A stretch of 61,387 nt of DNA from an uncultured Prevotella sp. (GTDB lineage Bacteria; Bacteroidota; Bacteroidia; Bacteroidales; Bacteroidaceae), in the NCBI GenBank assembly GCA_900315775.1, contig ONAJ01000009.1:1-61387 (forward strand), given 5' to 3'. A model generated the notes under the pieces. The model was not told the origin of the DNA and made no database searches. It saw only the letters and a program-made list of their open reading frames with translations. The position numbers were made by a program, and so were the translations under genes. The number at the start of each line of letters is the position of its first letter. Position 1 is the first letter of the stretch. Positions 18,268 through 27,109 of the stretch are shown in pieces.

Positions 18268-21057
18268 CTAATACTTAGACGGTGATATACCAAAATATTT
18301 CTTGAATACCGTGCTGAAGTATTTCGGATTGTCAAAACCTGTCATAGAGGCGGCATCAGTCACCTGACTGCCATTTCGCAACATTTGAGCGGCACGTTCA
18401 AGGCGAATGATACGGATGAAGTCTTGTGGAGACTTACCTGTATATGACTTCAACTTCACATAGAACAGTGTACGGCTCATAGCCATTTCACGACACATGC
18501 GGTCTATGTTGAAGTCGGAATCGGATATATTGTCAACAACAATTTTTGTTGCCTTAGTAATAAACTGATTGCTTTCATCATCCGACTCTTCCTGATTATT
18601 TGTTATGACCATATTATTATCAATAGTAGAAGTACGATTCAGGTCTTCAACAACCAGTCGCATATACTTGTTATGCAGTTGATATACACGCATAGCACCA
18701 TAGAATGCTAAAACCAACAAACACAGATATACCAACCACATCCACCAAGTATTCCACCAGGGATGTGCTATTTTTATAGAAAGTACCACCTCGTCGAGTA
18801 CAGCACCACAGGTTCTACTCACACAACGAAGTATTATTTTGTGCTTACCAGGTTCCATGCTGGTAAAGCGAATAGACTGGTCGTTAGTAGGTTTGCTCCA
18901 CTCTCCTTTATCAACCTTATACTGATAGACGATGTCGGACTGGTTTCGCAGGTTAATACTTTCAAAGAAAAGATTGAAGGTACGCTGACGATAGGACAAT
19001 TTCAACTCACGCCTTTTCAGTTGATGGTACATCTTTTCCCTGAATTCGTCGTTGGATTTTTCGTCACAAGTCACACCTACAAGGTTTAACTTTGCAGTAT
19101 AGTCTATTTCCTGTATGTGATTTGGATTGATTACCAGTGCACCATTAGTAGAACCAAGAACCATATTGCCGTTGCTCAAATTAACTGCTGAACGACTGAT
19201 ATATTCTCTATCTACGCCATAGCAATAGTTCACACCTATGATATGACTTGTATTCTTTGGATCAGCAAAAGACAATCCTGACTCTGTAGCAATGATAATG
19301 CGATTCTTTGAATCCTTGTAAATGGTATTGACAAAATTCGACGGCAGACCATCTTTTGTGGTAAGTTGGTAACAGTTTCTTGTCACTATATTATATATGT
19401 ATATACCTCCACCATCAGTACCTATCCACAATTCACTGTTCTTGTTCAGAAAGAGGGTATGGATGAAAGAGTTAACATCCTTACTTCCTTTAGGGGCGTA
19501 GGTTATCTTTTCGGACATTCCCGTTACAGGATTTATGAATATAAGACCGTAAGTAGTTCCTATAGCTATACGTCCATCAGGTAACTGAAGTATATCTTTC
19601 ACATAGTGTACCGGATAGTAACGAGGACCCTTTTCCGTGAGCTGTACCAGATCACCATCCAGACCACCCAACCACAAGTTACCGTCGTTGTCATAGAAAA
19701 CTCTGAATACATGGTCGTCCTGAAGTATTCCATTGTCAGTGGAATAAAGTGTATGCGCATCGCCTTTATCCGTAAGTTCCAGTACTCCATGTCCATAGGT
19801 TCCTGCAAGGATTGTTCCACGTGGTGTAAGACAGAAATTAAGCACTACAACACCCTGACAAGTATGTGTCCATGTTCTGCTGCTTAGGTCGAAAATGCTC
19901 ACACCGTTATCTGTTCCCATGAGTAATTTGCCAGACTTTGACTGACACACACTATTTACACGGTCATTGAGGATAGACTGATTAACTTGACCTTTTTGTT
20001 GGAAAATGTCAACGGCAGAACCTACTGGGCGGGCTATGTCTATTCCGCCAGAATAGGTACCTACAACCAAATTACCCCAAAGGTCGCGTATCAGCGCATA
20101 AACACCATTGCCGTAAAGAACTCCGTGAACTCCTTGATTAGCATTAAACAGTATTGTTGCAGTAGAATTATTTGTGGATTGTTGATTACGATTTACCTTA
20201 TAAATTCCCAGACCATCAATACCCACAAGCATAGTTTTTTTGTCGTACGGAATTATAGCACGGACAGGATTGTGAGGAAAACTGATATCTGCAACTTTCT
20301 GGTGGTTGTTTGTCGATATGACCTTAATACCACTACTATAGCCTCCAAACCACACATTATTATATATAGGGTCGTAAAAACCACTCTCTACATCACATGA
20401 GGCAATCATCTGTACATGAGTATTGGAAGGTGGTGCTACACGTAAGTCATTACTATACTCCATAACACCCTGACGGGTGCAGAATAACAAAGAATGATTT
20501 GTGCGAACAAAACAATTAGCATAGCAGTTTCCTAGCACCGGAGATATGCTGTTACCATGCAGGAAGAAAACACCTTTATTAGTGGCAAGCCAATAACTAT
20601 CGCCACTCTTCATTACATCATTTAAGTCCGTTAGTCCGTCAATTTTAGTACTAACATCACTTACCTGCGTAAAGCGGTTATGGATAACATCAAAGGAATA
20701 AATATGACCATGATTATCGAAAGCCAGTAATTCACTTGGTTCAGGAACTCTCGTATTAACTTCAAAATTACTGCTAAGCTTTATGCGTTTTCCTGCCCTG
20801 TCACCATAAATGTCAGGATTACCAAGCACGTAATGCTCAATGCTCACACCATTATAACGTTCTACATCGTTTTTTGTAGACCACCACAAAGCACCGTCGT
20901 TTGTCTGAAGAATACTATATACACGTTGACTGTGCATACCTTCAGCTTGTCCAATGTGTGAAAAGGTAAAATCACTTATCTCCTGTGCGGGAAGATGTAA
21001 TACTCCCGCAATAAGTAAAATAAATGATATTAGAAGTTTTTCAGTAGTTGTATTCAT
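18268..21057 (-). CDS. HTCS-like transmembrane regulator lacking kinase and receiver domains (propeller, Y_Y_Y, TM, AraC HTH)
   Basis: 929 residues, against about 1300-1400 for a hybrid two-component sensor. After a signal peptide come repeated propeller blades (DNDGNLWLGGLDG, NSELWIGTDGGGIYIYN, SKNRIIIATESGLSF), a Y_Y_Y domain (about 690-765), one transmembrane helix (about 772-792) and a C-terminal AraC-type DNA-binding domain (about 835-929: MCREMAMSRTLFYVKL, GFDNPKYFSTVFKKYF). Only some 45 residues separate membrane and HTH, so the usual HisKA, HATPase and receiver modules are absent and the frame is uninterrupted. Inference: it senses a periplasmic oligosaccharide and binds DNA while in the membrane, a one-component regulator in the manner proposed for SusR. 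It is the obvious regulator of this locus. It follows the glycosyltransferase at 21074 by only 16 bases. Confidence 0.9.
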   Translation of the reverse strand: MNTTTEKLLISFILLIAGVLHLPAQEISDFTFSHIGQAEGMHSQRVYSILQTNDGALWWSTKNDVERYNGVSIEHYVLGNPDIYGDRAGKRIKLSSNFEVNTRVPEPSELLAFDNHGHIYSFDVIHNRFTQVSDVSTKIDGLTDLNDVMKSGDSYWLATNKGVFFLHGNSISPVLGNCYANCFVRTNHSLLFCTRQGVMEYSNDLRVAPPSNTHVQMIASCDVESGFYDPIYNNVWFGGYSSGIKVISTNNHQKVADISFPHNPVRAIIPYDKKTMLVGIDGLGIYKVNRNQQSTNNSTATILFNANQGVHGVLYGNGVYALIRDLWGNLVVGTYSGGIDIARPVGSAVDIFQQKGQVNQSILNDRVNSVCQSKSGKLLMGTDNGVSIFDLSSRTWTHTCQGVVVLNFCLTPRGTILAGTYGHGVLELTDKGDAHTLYSTDNGILQDDHVFRVFYDNDGNLWLGGLDGDLVQLTEKGPRYYPVHYVKDILQLPDGRIAIGTTYGLIFINPVTGMSEKITYAPKGSKDVNSFIHTLFLNKNSELWIGTDGGGIYIYNIVTRNCYQLTTKDGLPSNFVNTIYKDSKNRIIIATESGLSFADPKNTSHIIGVNYCYGVDREYISRSAVNLSNGNMVLGSTNGALVINPNHIQEIDYTAKLNLVGVTCDEKSNDEFREKMYHQLKRRELKLSYRQRTFNLFFESINLRNQSDIVYQYKVDKGEWSKPTNDQSIRFTSMEPGKHKIILRCVSRTCGAVLDEVVLSIKIAHPWWNTWWMWLVYLCLLVLAFYGAMRVYQLHNKYMRLVVEDLNRTSTIDNNMVITNNQEESDDESNQFITKATKIVVDNISDSDFNIDRMCREMAMSRTLFYVKLKSYTGKSPQDFIRIIRLERAAQMLRNGSQVTDAASMTGFDNPKYFSTVFKKYFGISPSKY

Positions 21058-21073
21058 AGTTTTAATTTTTATG

Positions 21074-21985
21074 TCATTTTCTCTTTACTATCAGCTCTCG
21101 TAATTGACGCTGGTGGGCGAGCATCACCTCGAGGACTATGCCGCAGACCCACATCATCATTGCAAAGAGGATTACGAAGCCGCAGACGATGAGGGTGGGG
21201 TAGCGGGGTACGAGTCCTGTCTGGAAATATTCTGTCAGCACTGGTATCAGCACAATGGTGGCTATGACCACGAGTAGGGCCGCTATCATAGAGAAGAAAC
21301 GCAGCGGCTGGTAGTCGCGATACAGTTTTAGTATTGTTAGTAGGATGCGACAGCCGTCTGTAATGGTATTCAACTTCGACACGCTGCCGTCTGGACGGTC
21401 ACGGTACTGCACAGGAATCTGCTGTATGTCGAGTCCGCTATCAAGGGCCATAATAGTCATCTCCGTCTCTATCTCGAAACCTTCCGAGAGTAGTGGTAGC
21501 GTCTCCACCAATCGACGACTCATAGCCCTGTATCCCGTCATTATGTCCTTTACGTCGCTATGGAATATTTTGTTTATTATGGAACGCACCAGTCGGTTAC
21601 CGCTATCGTGCAGCGGACGTTTATTCTCTTCGAAGTATGTTGCCGACAGTCTGTCGCCGATAACCATATCTGTCTTTTCCTCGAGTACCATAAGCGCCAT
21701 CTCCTTGGCGTTCTCCACAGGATAGGTGTCGTCGCCATCGACGAGGATATAGCAGTCAGCATCAATCTCGCGCAACATCCTGCGTACCACATTACCCTTT
21801 CCCTGCCTACGTTCGTAACCTATTATAGCTCCCGCCTTCTTGGCCTTCTCCACCGTATCGTCGGTAGAGTTATTGTCATAGACATAGATATCAGCTTCTG
21901 GCAGCTCACTACGAAAGTCCACCACCACCTTTCCTATTGTTGTGCCTTCATTATAACAAGGTATCAGAACGGCTATTTTACTCAT
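21074..21985 (-). CDS. GT2 family membrane-anchored glycosyltransferase
   Basis: 303 residues. The N-terminal GT-A domain shows IAVLIPCYNEG, DNNSTDDT, the metal-binding DGDDTYP, and GYRAMSRRLVETLPLLSEGFEIETEM; two transmembrane helices follow (about 230-290). This layout is that of polyprenyl-phosphate sugar transferases (dolichol-phosphate-mannose-synthase-like). It may load a sugar onto undecaprenyl phosphate for use by membrane GT-C transferases, and the two polytopic proteins encoded upstream would suit that partnership. Its start overlaps the end of the preceding gene by four bases (ATGA type), so translation is probably coupled. Confidence 0.85.
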   Translation of the reverse strand: MSKIAVLIPCYNEGTTIGKVVVDFRSELPEADIYVYDNNSTDDTVEKAKKAGAIIGYERRQGKGNVVRRMLREIDADCYILVDGDDTYPVENAKEMALMVLEEKTDMVIGDRLSATYFEENKRPLHDSGNRLVRSIINKIFHSDVKDIMTGYRAMSRRLVETLPLLSEGFEIETEMTIMALDSGLDIQQIPVQYRDRPDGSVSKLNTITDGCRILLTILKLYRDYQPLRFFSMIAALLVVIATIVLIPVLTEYFQTGLVPRYPTLIVCGFVILFAMMMWVCGIVLEVMLAHQRQLRELIVKRK

Positions 21986-23205
21986 TGTCTTTTAAGTTTT
22001 AGGGTTAGTAATACGAATAGCGAGAAAGCATAGAACGTTACTATCCACGCCCTCCACGTAAAGAATATATGTTGAATAGAATGGTTCTTAAGAAGCACAA
22101 ACCACAGCGGTACTATAAGGGCAACAGCCAAGAGTGTTCCGTAGTCCTTGATGTAACTGCGCTTACGGTAAACATACATACAGGGTACAGCAACGACTAC
22201 ACAAGCCGCAAGGATTAATATCACCTTGTCTGCCAATAACGTCCAAATACTTGTTTCTACACCACCAGTAATAACCGTAGATGACGTCCTGAGGGCTATA
22301 TTTCCCGCTACACTGCTCCAAATGTCTGCATCAGTAAATATGTCAGCAAGCACCCACTTCGTCGCCCAGAGCAAAGAATAACCCGCAAACCAAAACATCA
22401 TAAGTAAAATCACCTTCCTGAACTCCTTGAACTCCCTGAACTCCCTGATTAGTACCACCATCGGCAGTCCGAGAGTTATCTGTGGTGTGGTAAGGAAGTC
22501 AGCATAACTGGTCACCGCTCCCACGACGAAGAAAAATATCGGCAACTCTTTATCCGTAGGACGTCGTTTTACGACGTATATCATCGCCAACAAAGCTATA
22601 TAGAAGCACGTAGAAAACTGAATGGCAAGAGGTACTACGGGAAAACCGAAAAGCAGTAGTGATATGCCAAACAATATACTCGTCTGTGGACTGTAACGCA
22701 CCCACAGCAAGAACAGCACCACGAAAGCCAGCGAGAATAGCAGTATGTAGTTTATTATGCGTATCTGGTAGTACGTGAATACCGTCAACAGGGGACGCAA
22801 CAGAACCTGGTATCCGTGCCAATAGCGAGCATAACAAAACTGCTCGGCAACAGCACCGCGTCCTTTCTCTGCCAGCAGACGGGTGTCCTTAGCCATATCG
22901 AAATATCCTCTGTTACCCGAGAAATTCTTGCCGTATTCGTTCACCATAGCCGCATGAAGAGGTGACGCCGTCTCCGCATCGACATTCATATTGAGCATCA
23001 TACAGTCCGTCATATTGTCTATCTGCCACAACGGACAACCTGCTACCCTGAAGAAAATACCTTCGGAGTCTATCTGCTCTGCCGACACTATGACGTTATC
23101 CCTTACCGCAGAGTTAGGAATAGCGAACACAGCGACTATCAACGATGTGAAGATAACCACCAGAGCTATGTACGTACAAACGACTTTCTTCCACATAACA
23201 GACAA
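21982..23205 (-). CDS. Polytopic membrane protein of unknown function (possible GT-C type)
   Basis: 407 residues. One N-terminal helix, an extracytoplasmic stretch of about 110 residues (NSAVRDNVIVSAEQIDSEG onward), then about eight hydrophobic helices. No catalytic motif is recognised. It overlaps the next gene downstream by four bases and the one upstream by 40; a second possible start three codons in (MWKKVV) would reduce the upstream overlap to 31. Being sandwiched with a polyprenyl-phosphate-type GT2 and another multi-helix protein suggests a role in surface glycan assembly, but that is contextual only. Confidence 0.6.
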   Translation of the reverse strand: MSVMWKKVVCTYIALVVIFTSLIVAVFAIPNSAVRDNVIVSAEQIDSEGIFFRVAGCPLWQIDNMTDCMMLNMNVDAETASPLHAAMVNEYGKNFSGNRGYFDMAKDTRLLAEKGRGAVAEQFCYARYWHGYQVLLRPLLTVFTYYQIRIINYILLFSLAFVVLFLLWVRYSPQTSILFGISLLLFGFPVVPLAIQFSTCFYIALLAMIYVVKRRPTDKELPIFFFVVGAVTSYADFLTTPQITLGLPMVVLIREFREFKEFRKVILLMMFWFAGYSLLWATKWVLADIFTDADIWSSVAGNIALRTSSTVITGGVETSIWTLLADKVILILAACVVVAVPCMYVYRKRSYIKDYGTLLAVALIVPLWFVLLKNHSIQHIFFTWRAWIVTFYAFSLFVLLTLKLKRQ

Positions 23206-24671
23206 ACTATTAATAATAACTCTACGGTGATTGCTGCGAAATATACCTCATTACTCTGCCAAGGACCCTGGAACATATAGTAGCGCTGGGCAGGGAACTT
23301 CATGTACTCCTCTGTGGTACACACCTCGAAAGCTTCTTGTATTCCTGGTACGTTGATATTAAACCAGAAGAACGATAATACTGCCTGTACAGCAACAAGT
23401 AATCCTACTGCCCAACGTTTAATATCTAACTTATTTATTATGTCCATCAACGGCACGAGCATGATAGGGTAGAAGGTGGTGAGCTTACGTGTTTCTATGT
23501 CGGCTAAGAACAATAATGCCAACAGCAGCACAAAGAAATAACCTATGCCATATCGATTCGTTACCTCATAGCAAATGGACTTCCAAAAGACAATGATAAA
23601 CACCATGAAGAGACCTAAATATATAAAAGGTGTCTCCATGAAAATAAGGATGTCGGTCATAGGGAACTGTCCCATACTGCCCAACTCGTTGAGTACAGAG
23701 AACTGGTTGCTTACCATCTCGGAAGAAAGCAGTGAGTTACCCTTTCCGAAAATCTCGGTCAACTTGTAGATAACTACAAAGACAATACCCGACAGCAGCA
23801 CACGACGAACACTTATCTCTTTCCACACCGTTTTCCAGTTTACACTGATATACTTCGTTGCTACCCAGTAGAACGCCATACAAGCTATCACTGCTGGTAT
23901 TATCATATATTCGTTTATTGCAGGACGGATGTAGAAAACGTCGAGTAGCGAATCTACGTGTTTCACGCGGAAACGATAAGCTACATAGGCAACAAACAAG
24001 AGTGGAAATACTATGGTGTAGGCTGTTCTTATTATTCCGTTAAACCAGTCGTTACCTTCCGTAATTTCTACTTTCGACGTCGGGAAAGCATAAAGTATAA
24101 AGGCTACCAGACTAACTACCGGCCAGGTCATAAAACCAAGTAAACACAACAGTACATAAGGCCACGTAGTAGTGTTTTTGTATTTTAGAAAAACATACAC
24201 AACAGCATAGGAAAGTACTAATGCTGACATATCAGTAAATATAGGTACATAACCCAAAAACTTTGATACGTGGTAGTTTAAGAACGTAAAGCAGAAAGCT
24301 ATTATCTCTGTCTGCACTTTCCACTTTTGTATATTCGAGATGGAGAAGAACAATACAATCAGTATCACCAAAAGTATGATGTTCTGTACTGAGCTTACCT
24401 TGTTTATATTGTCGTTGGTAAAAGGAATACCAAAAGCCTTCATAGCATAATGTGTTATCATAAAAGGTAACACACGATGCGAGTGATAAGTAGAATACTC
24501 ACCACTGAAATACTTATTCTCAAAGTCAACGATAACCTCTCTGTATCCGGAACCGTCCCATCCTGCTCCTTCGTTAATGCTTACTATCTCACCATTATAA
24601 TTCTTTATAACGATAAGTGAAAAGACAAGGAGCAGTACTATTCTTACTATGAAACGTTTCCTTTGTAGCAT
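23166..24671 (-). CDS. Polytopic membrane protein, possible GT-C glycosyltransferase
   Basis: 501 residues with about twelve hydrophobic helices. The first helix is followed by an extracytoplasmic loop carrying GAGWDGSGYREVIVDFE; an acidic residue in the first loop is typical of GT-C transferases that use polyprenyl-phosphate sugars, though the overall similarity is weak. It ends within the next gene's start and begins only four bases after the nadA stop codon, so it reads as part of one transcript with nadA. No specific function can be assigned. Confidence 0.6.
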   Translation of the reverse strand: MLQRKRFIVRIVLLLVFSLIVIKNYNGEIVSINEGAGWDGSGYREVIVDFENKYFSGEYSTYHSHRVLPFMITHYAMKAFGIPFTNDNINKVSSVQNIILLVILIVLFFSISNIQKWKVQTEIIAFCFTFLNYHVSKFLGYVPIFTDMSALVLSYAVVYVFLKYKNTTTWPYVLLCLLGFMTWPVVSLVAFILYAFPTSKVEITEGNDWFNGIIRTAYTIVFPLLFVAYVAYRFRVKHVDSLLDVFYIRPAINEYMIIPAVIACMAFYWVATKYISVNWKTVWKEISVRRVLLSGIVFVVIYKLTEIFGKGNSLLSSEMVSNQFSVLNELGSMGQFPMTDILIFMETPFIYLGLFMVFIIVFWKSICYEVTNRYGIGYFFVLLLALLFLADIETRKLTTFYPIMLVPLMDIINKLDIKRWAVGLLVAVQAVLSFFWFNINVPGIQEAFEVCTTEEYMKFPAQRYYMFQGPWQSNEVYFAAITVELLLIVCLLCGRKSFVRT

Positions 24672-24675
24672 CGTA

Positions 24676-25605
24676 TTAACTCAACTCCAACATTCGTTCT
24701 ATTGGCTTCACCGCTTCCTTTATTATCTCCTGAGGCACTTCCACCTGTGGACTTTCGTTCTTCAGACAGTCGTAGATTTTCTGCATAGTGTTCATCTTCA
24801 TATACTCACACTCGTTACAATGACAACCCACGCTACCCTCGGAAACTTCTGGTGGTACAGGATAGAAAGTCTTGTCTTTACACTGACGCTCTATCTCGTG
24901 AAGTATTCCTGATTCTGTTGCTATGATAAACTCTTTCTTATCACTTTCAACACAATATTTCAATATAACAGCTGTGGAACCTACAACGTCTGCAATAGCG
25001 AGTACTGGTCCTTTACACTCGGGATGAGCCAACACAACAGCTTCAGGATGTTCTTTCTTTAGTTTCTTTATCTCGTCAACAGAAAATCTCTCGTGAACAT
25101 GACAACCACCATTCCACAGAAGCATATCACGTCCTGTCACCGAATTAATATATGATCCGAGATTGTAGTCGGGACCAAAGATAATCTTTGCATCCTTAGG
25201 AAGTGAATCTACAATTTTCTTTGCATTACCACTCGTAACAACAACATCGGTAAGAGCCTTTACTTCGGCAGTAGTATTAACGTAACTTACCACCATATGT
25301 CCAGGATGTTCTTCTTTAAACTTCTTAAGGTCTTCAGCCTTACAACTGTCGGCAAGAGAACAGCCGGCAGCAGGATCAGGACAAAGTACAATCTTCTCAG
25401 GACAGAGTATCTTACATGTCTCTGCCATGAAGTGTACACCACACATCACAATAATCTTTGCCGTTGTCTTTGCCGCCTGTTGTGCAAGTGCTAAAGAGTC
25501 ACCTATAAAGTCGGCTACTTCCTGAATATCTCCGGTTGTGTAATAGTGAGCCATAATAACAGCATCTTTCTCCTTACACAGTTTTCTTATCTCATCTTTC
25601 AACAT
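24676..25605 (-). CDS. nadA: Quinolinate synthase
   Basis: 309 residues, the normal length. It condenses iminoaspartate with dihydroxyacetone phosphate to quinolinate in de novo NAD synthesis and carries a [4Fe-4S] cluster. Visible: AHYYTTGDIQEVADFIGDS near the N-terminus, the cluster cysteines in DPAAGCSLADSC, VLAHPECKGPV context, and CHCNECEYMKMNT near the C-terminus. The nadB and nadC genes are not adjacent. The start is the first ATG after a 380-bp AT-rich gap. No TAnnTTTG promoter was found close by. Confidence 0.95.
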   Translation of the reverse strand: MLKDEIRKLCKEKDAVIMAHYYTTGDIQEVADFIGDSLALAQQAAKTTAKIIVMCGVHFMAETCKILCPEKIVLCPDPAAGCSLADSCKAEDLKKFKEEHPGHMVVSYVNTTAEVKALTDVVVTSGNAKKIVDSLPKDAKIIFGPDYNLGSYINSVTGRDMLLWNGGCHVHERFSVDEIKKLKKEHPEAVVLAHPECKGPVLAIADVVGSTAVILKYCVESDKKEFIIATESGILHEIERQCKDKTFYPVPPEVSEGSVGCHCNECEYMKMNTMQKIYDCLKNESPQVEVPQEIIKEAVKPIERMLELS

Positions 25606-25985
25606 AATATTATATTCTTTATTTTTCTTCTTTATTAATAAATAGATAAAAGTATTAGGATGATATGTTGTTTATATGTTTAAAACTTTTGGTTAACTTT
25701 TTCTTGTTTTTCCTTTTTATTACTTTATTAATTTGTTTTCAACAGTTGGTGTTAATATCATCTTTTTCATTATAAATGAGTTATAATACTTATCCACATT
25801 TTCATTAAACGGTGCAAATATAATAAGTTTATATCTTTTTTCCTTCTTTTTTTGTTTAAAAGTTGCTTTTAAGTATGTTATTTATTCTTTTATTTTCACA
25901 TCCGAGAGGGTAAAAAAGGAAACGTTGTGGATAGTACAACACTTTTCCACAACGTTTTCCACAATTTTATTAACACGTTAAATTG
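25606..25985. other. AT-rich gap with clustered DnaA-box-like sequences (candidate replication origin)
   Basis: A 380-bp gene-free, very AT-rich stretch between nadA and a lipoprotein gene. It contains the exact DnaA consensus TTATCCACA (25790-25798), two TTTTCCACA (25943-25951, 25955-25963) and, on the other strand, CTATCCACA (25926-25934). The last three lie in an imperfect inverted repeat whose arms read GGAAACGTTGTGG and CCACAACGTTTTCC (25919-25960). No gene for DnaA is nearby, which is not unusual in this phylum. Gene orientation and a rough look at base skew do not confirm an origin. Confidence 0.45.
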
Positions 25986-26384
25986 TTATTTGCCGGCGTC
26001 AAGTTTCCACTTACCGTCATCGTTCTTTATGAGGTCCATACTTTGAATTTTTTCAGTACCGTTTTCACGTATGAACTTAACTTTGAACTTAGCCGAGTTT
26101 TCGCCTATTTCTTTTTCTACAATCTCAAAGCTTTTGAAAGTCATATCTTCAGGTTTTTTCTCGGCTTTCTCTGTGAGCATCTGAACAATACCTGCTTTCT
26201 TTTCCTTAACTTTCTCAGCGTCTGACTCGTCCTTAAACTGGAAGAGATCAACATAAGCCTTGTAGTCTTTCTCTTGCAAAAATTTTGCCGCCTTTGTTAC
26301 TACTCCTTCAGGAGAATTGTCAGCACAACTTGTTACTACCATTGCAAAACATGCAATAAGGAATGCAAACATTAATTTTTTCAT
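25986..26384 (-). CDS. Small DUF4878-like lipoprotein
   Basis: 132 residues. The signal peptide ends VVTSC, giving a lipid-anchored cysteine at about 20. The mature part (SPEGVVTKAAKFLQEKDYKAYVDLF, a charged helical middle, then DGKWKLDAGK at the end) resembles DUF4878-type NTF2-like lipoproteins of Bacteroidales, whose function is not known. No catalytic residues are evident. It lies 35 bases downstream of the NlpC/P60-type lipoprotein gene. Confidence 0.7.
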   Translation of the reverse strand: MKKLMFAFLIACFAMVVTSCADNSPEGVVTKAAKFLQEKDYKAYVDLFQFKDESDAEKVKEKKAGIVQMLTEKAEKKPEDMTFKSFEIVEKEIGENSAKFKVKFIRENGTEKIQSMDLIKNDDGKWKLDAGK

Positions 26385-26419
26385 AACTGTTTCTGTGTTA
26401 AAAGGTTAATAAATGGTAA

Positions 26420-27031
26420 TTAAAAGATAATAATAGATTTAAAATATTTTGAATTATATACGTCTGATGGAAATATGCAGTAGGTTTCAAGAAAAGGAAT
26501 GCTTACGTGATGTCGTTCATTACCCACAATGTTTATTCCTGCTTTCTTATATGACCATACCACCAACTCCGTACAATACATTTTTACTGTATCGTTGTCA
26601 TTATATTCATGGTCGAACAGCGTGTGTCGATTATATGCCTCTATAGCTGCTCGGGCAGCTTTCTTTGCTGTTGTTGAGTCTTTCATTCTGCATATTTCTC
26701 CTACTGATGTATGTTCCGAAGAAAAGAAACGTTCAGGAGTATCCATCTTCACCCTGTCTTCATCACCCTCAAAGTCGGGTTCTCCAGGCACGGCATGAAC
26801 TATCATTTTCTTTCCTGCGGAGTCAACGACAATACCTATATGCGAATAGTTTCCGCCTCTGTCGGCAGCTACCACTACATGACTCACCAATCCACCTCCG
26901 CGGCGATACACCACATCGCCTTCTTTAAGTTCTGTTCCTGCGGGTAGTAAACATCTGTAGCCGTTAGCATTATCATTACATCCTGCTAAAACTAATATTG
27001 CTATGATGCCTATCCACAGTTGTTTCAACAT
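26420..27031 (-). CDS. YiiX/NlpC-P60-like cysteine peptidase-fold lipoprotein
   Basis: 203 residues. The signal peptide ends LVLAGC. The mature part matches the permuted papain-fold family represented by YiiX: LKEGDVVYRRGGG, the histidine in NYSHIGIVVD, and the cysteine in MYCTELVVWSYKKAGI. Such proteins are presumed amidases or peptidases acting on the cell wall or lipids, but most are uncharacterised. The gene has its own promoter (TATCTTTG at 27055-27062) and probably carries the DUF4878-like gene downstream. Confidence 0.75.
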   Translation of the reverse strand: MLKQLWIGIIAILVLAGCNDNANGYRCLLPAGTELKEGDVVYRRGGGLVSHVVVAADRGGNYSHIGIVVDSAGKKMIVHAVPGEPDFEGDEDRVKMDTPERFFSSEHTSVGEICRMKDSTTAKKAARAAIEAYNRHTLFDHEYNDNDTVKMYCTELVVWSYKKAGINIVGNERHHVSIPFLETYCIFPSDVYNSKYFKSIIIF

Positions 27032-27054
27032 GTAAATTGCATAATTGTTCGTGG

Positions 27055-27062
27055 CAAAGATA
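27055..27062 (-). promoter_or_regulatory. -7 promoter element of the YiiX-like gene
   Basis: TATCTTTG on the minus strand lies 23 bases upstream of the ATG and fits TAnnTTTG. Confidence 0.55.
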
Positions 27063-27109
27063 TTTACTTTTTATATAATATGCAAGTAATACAATAAAAA
27101 AAAGTTTCA

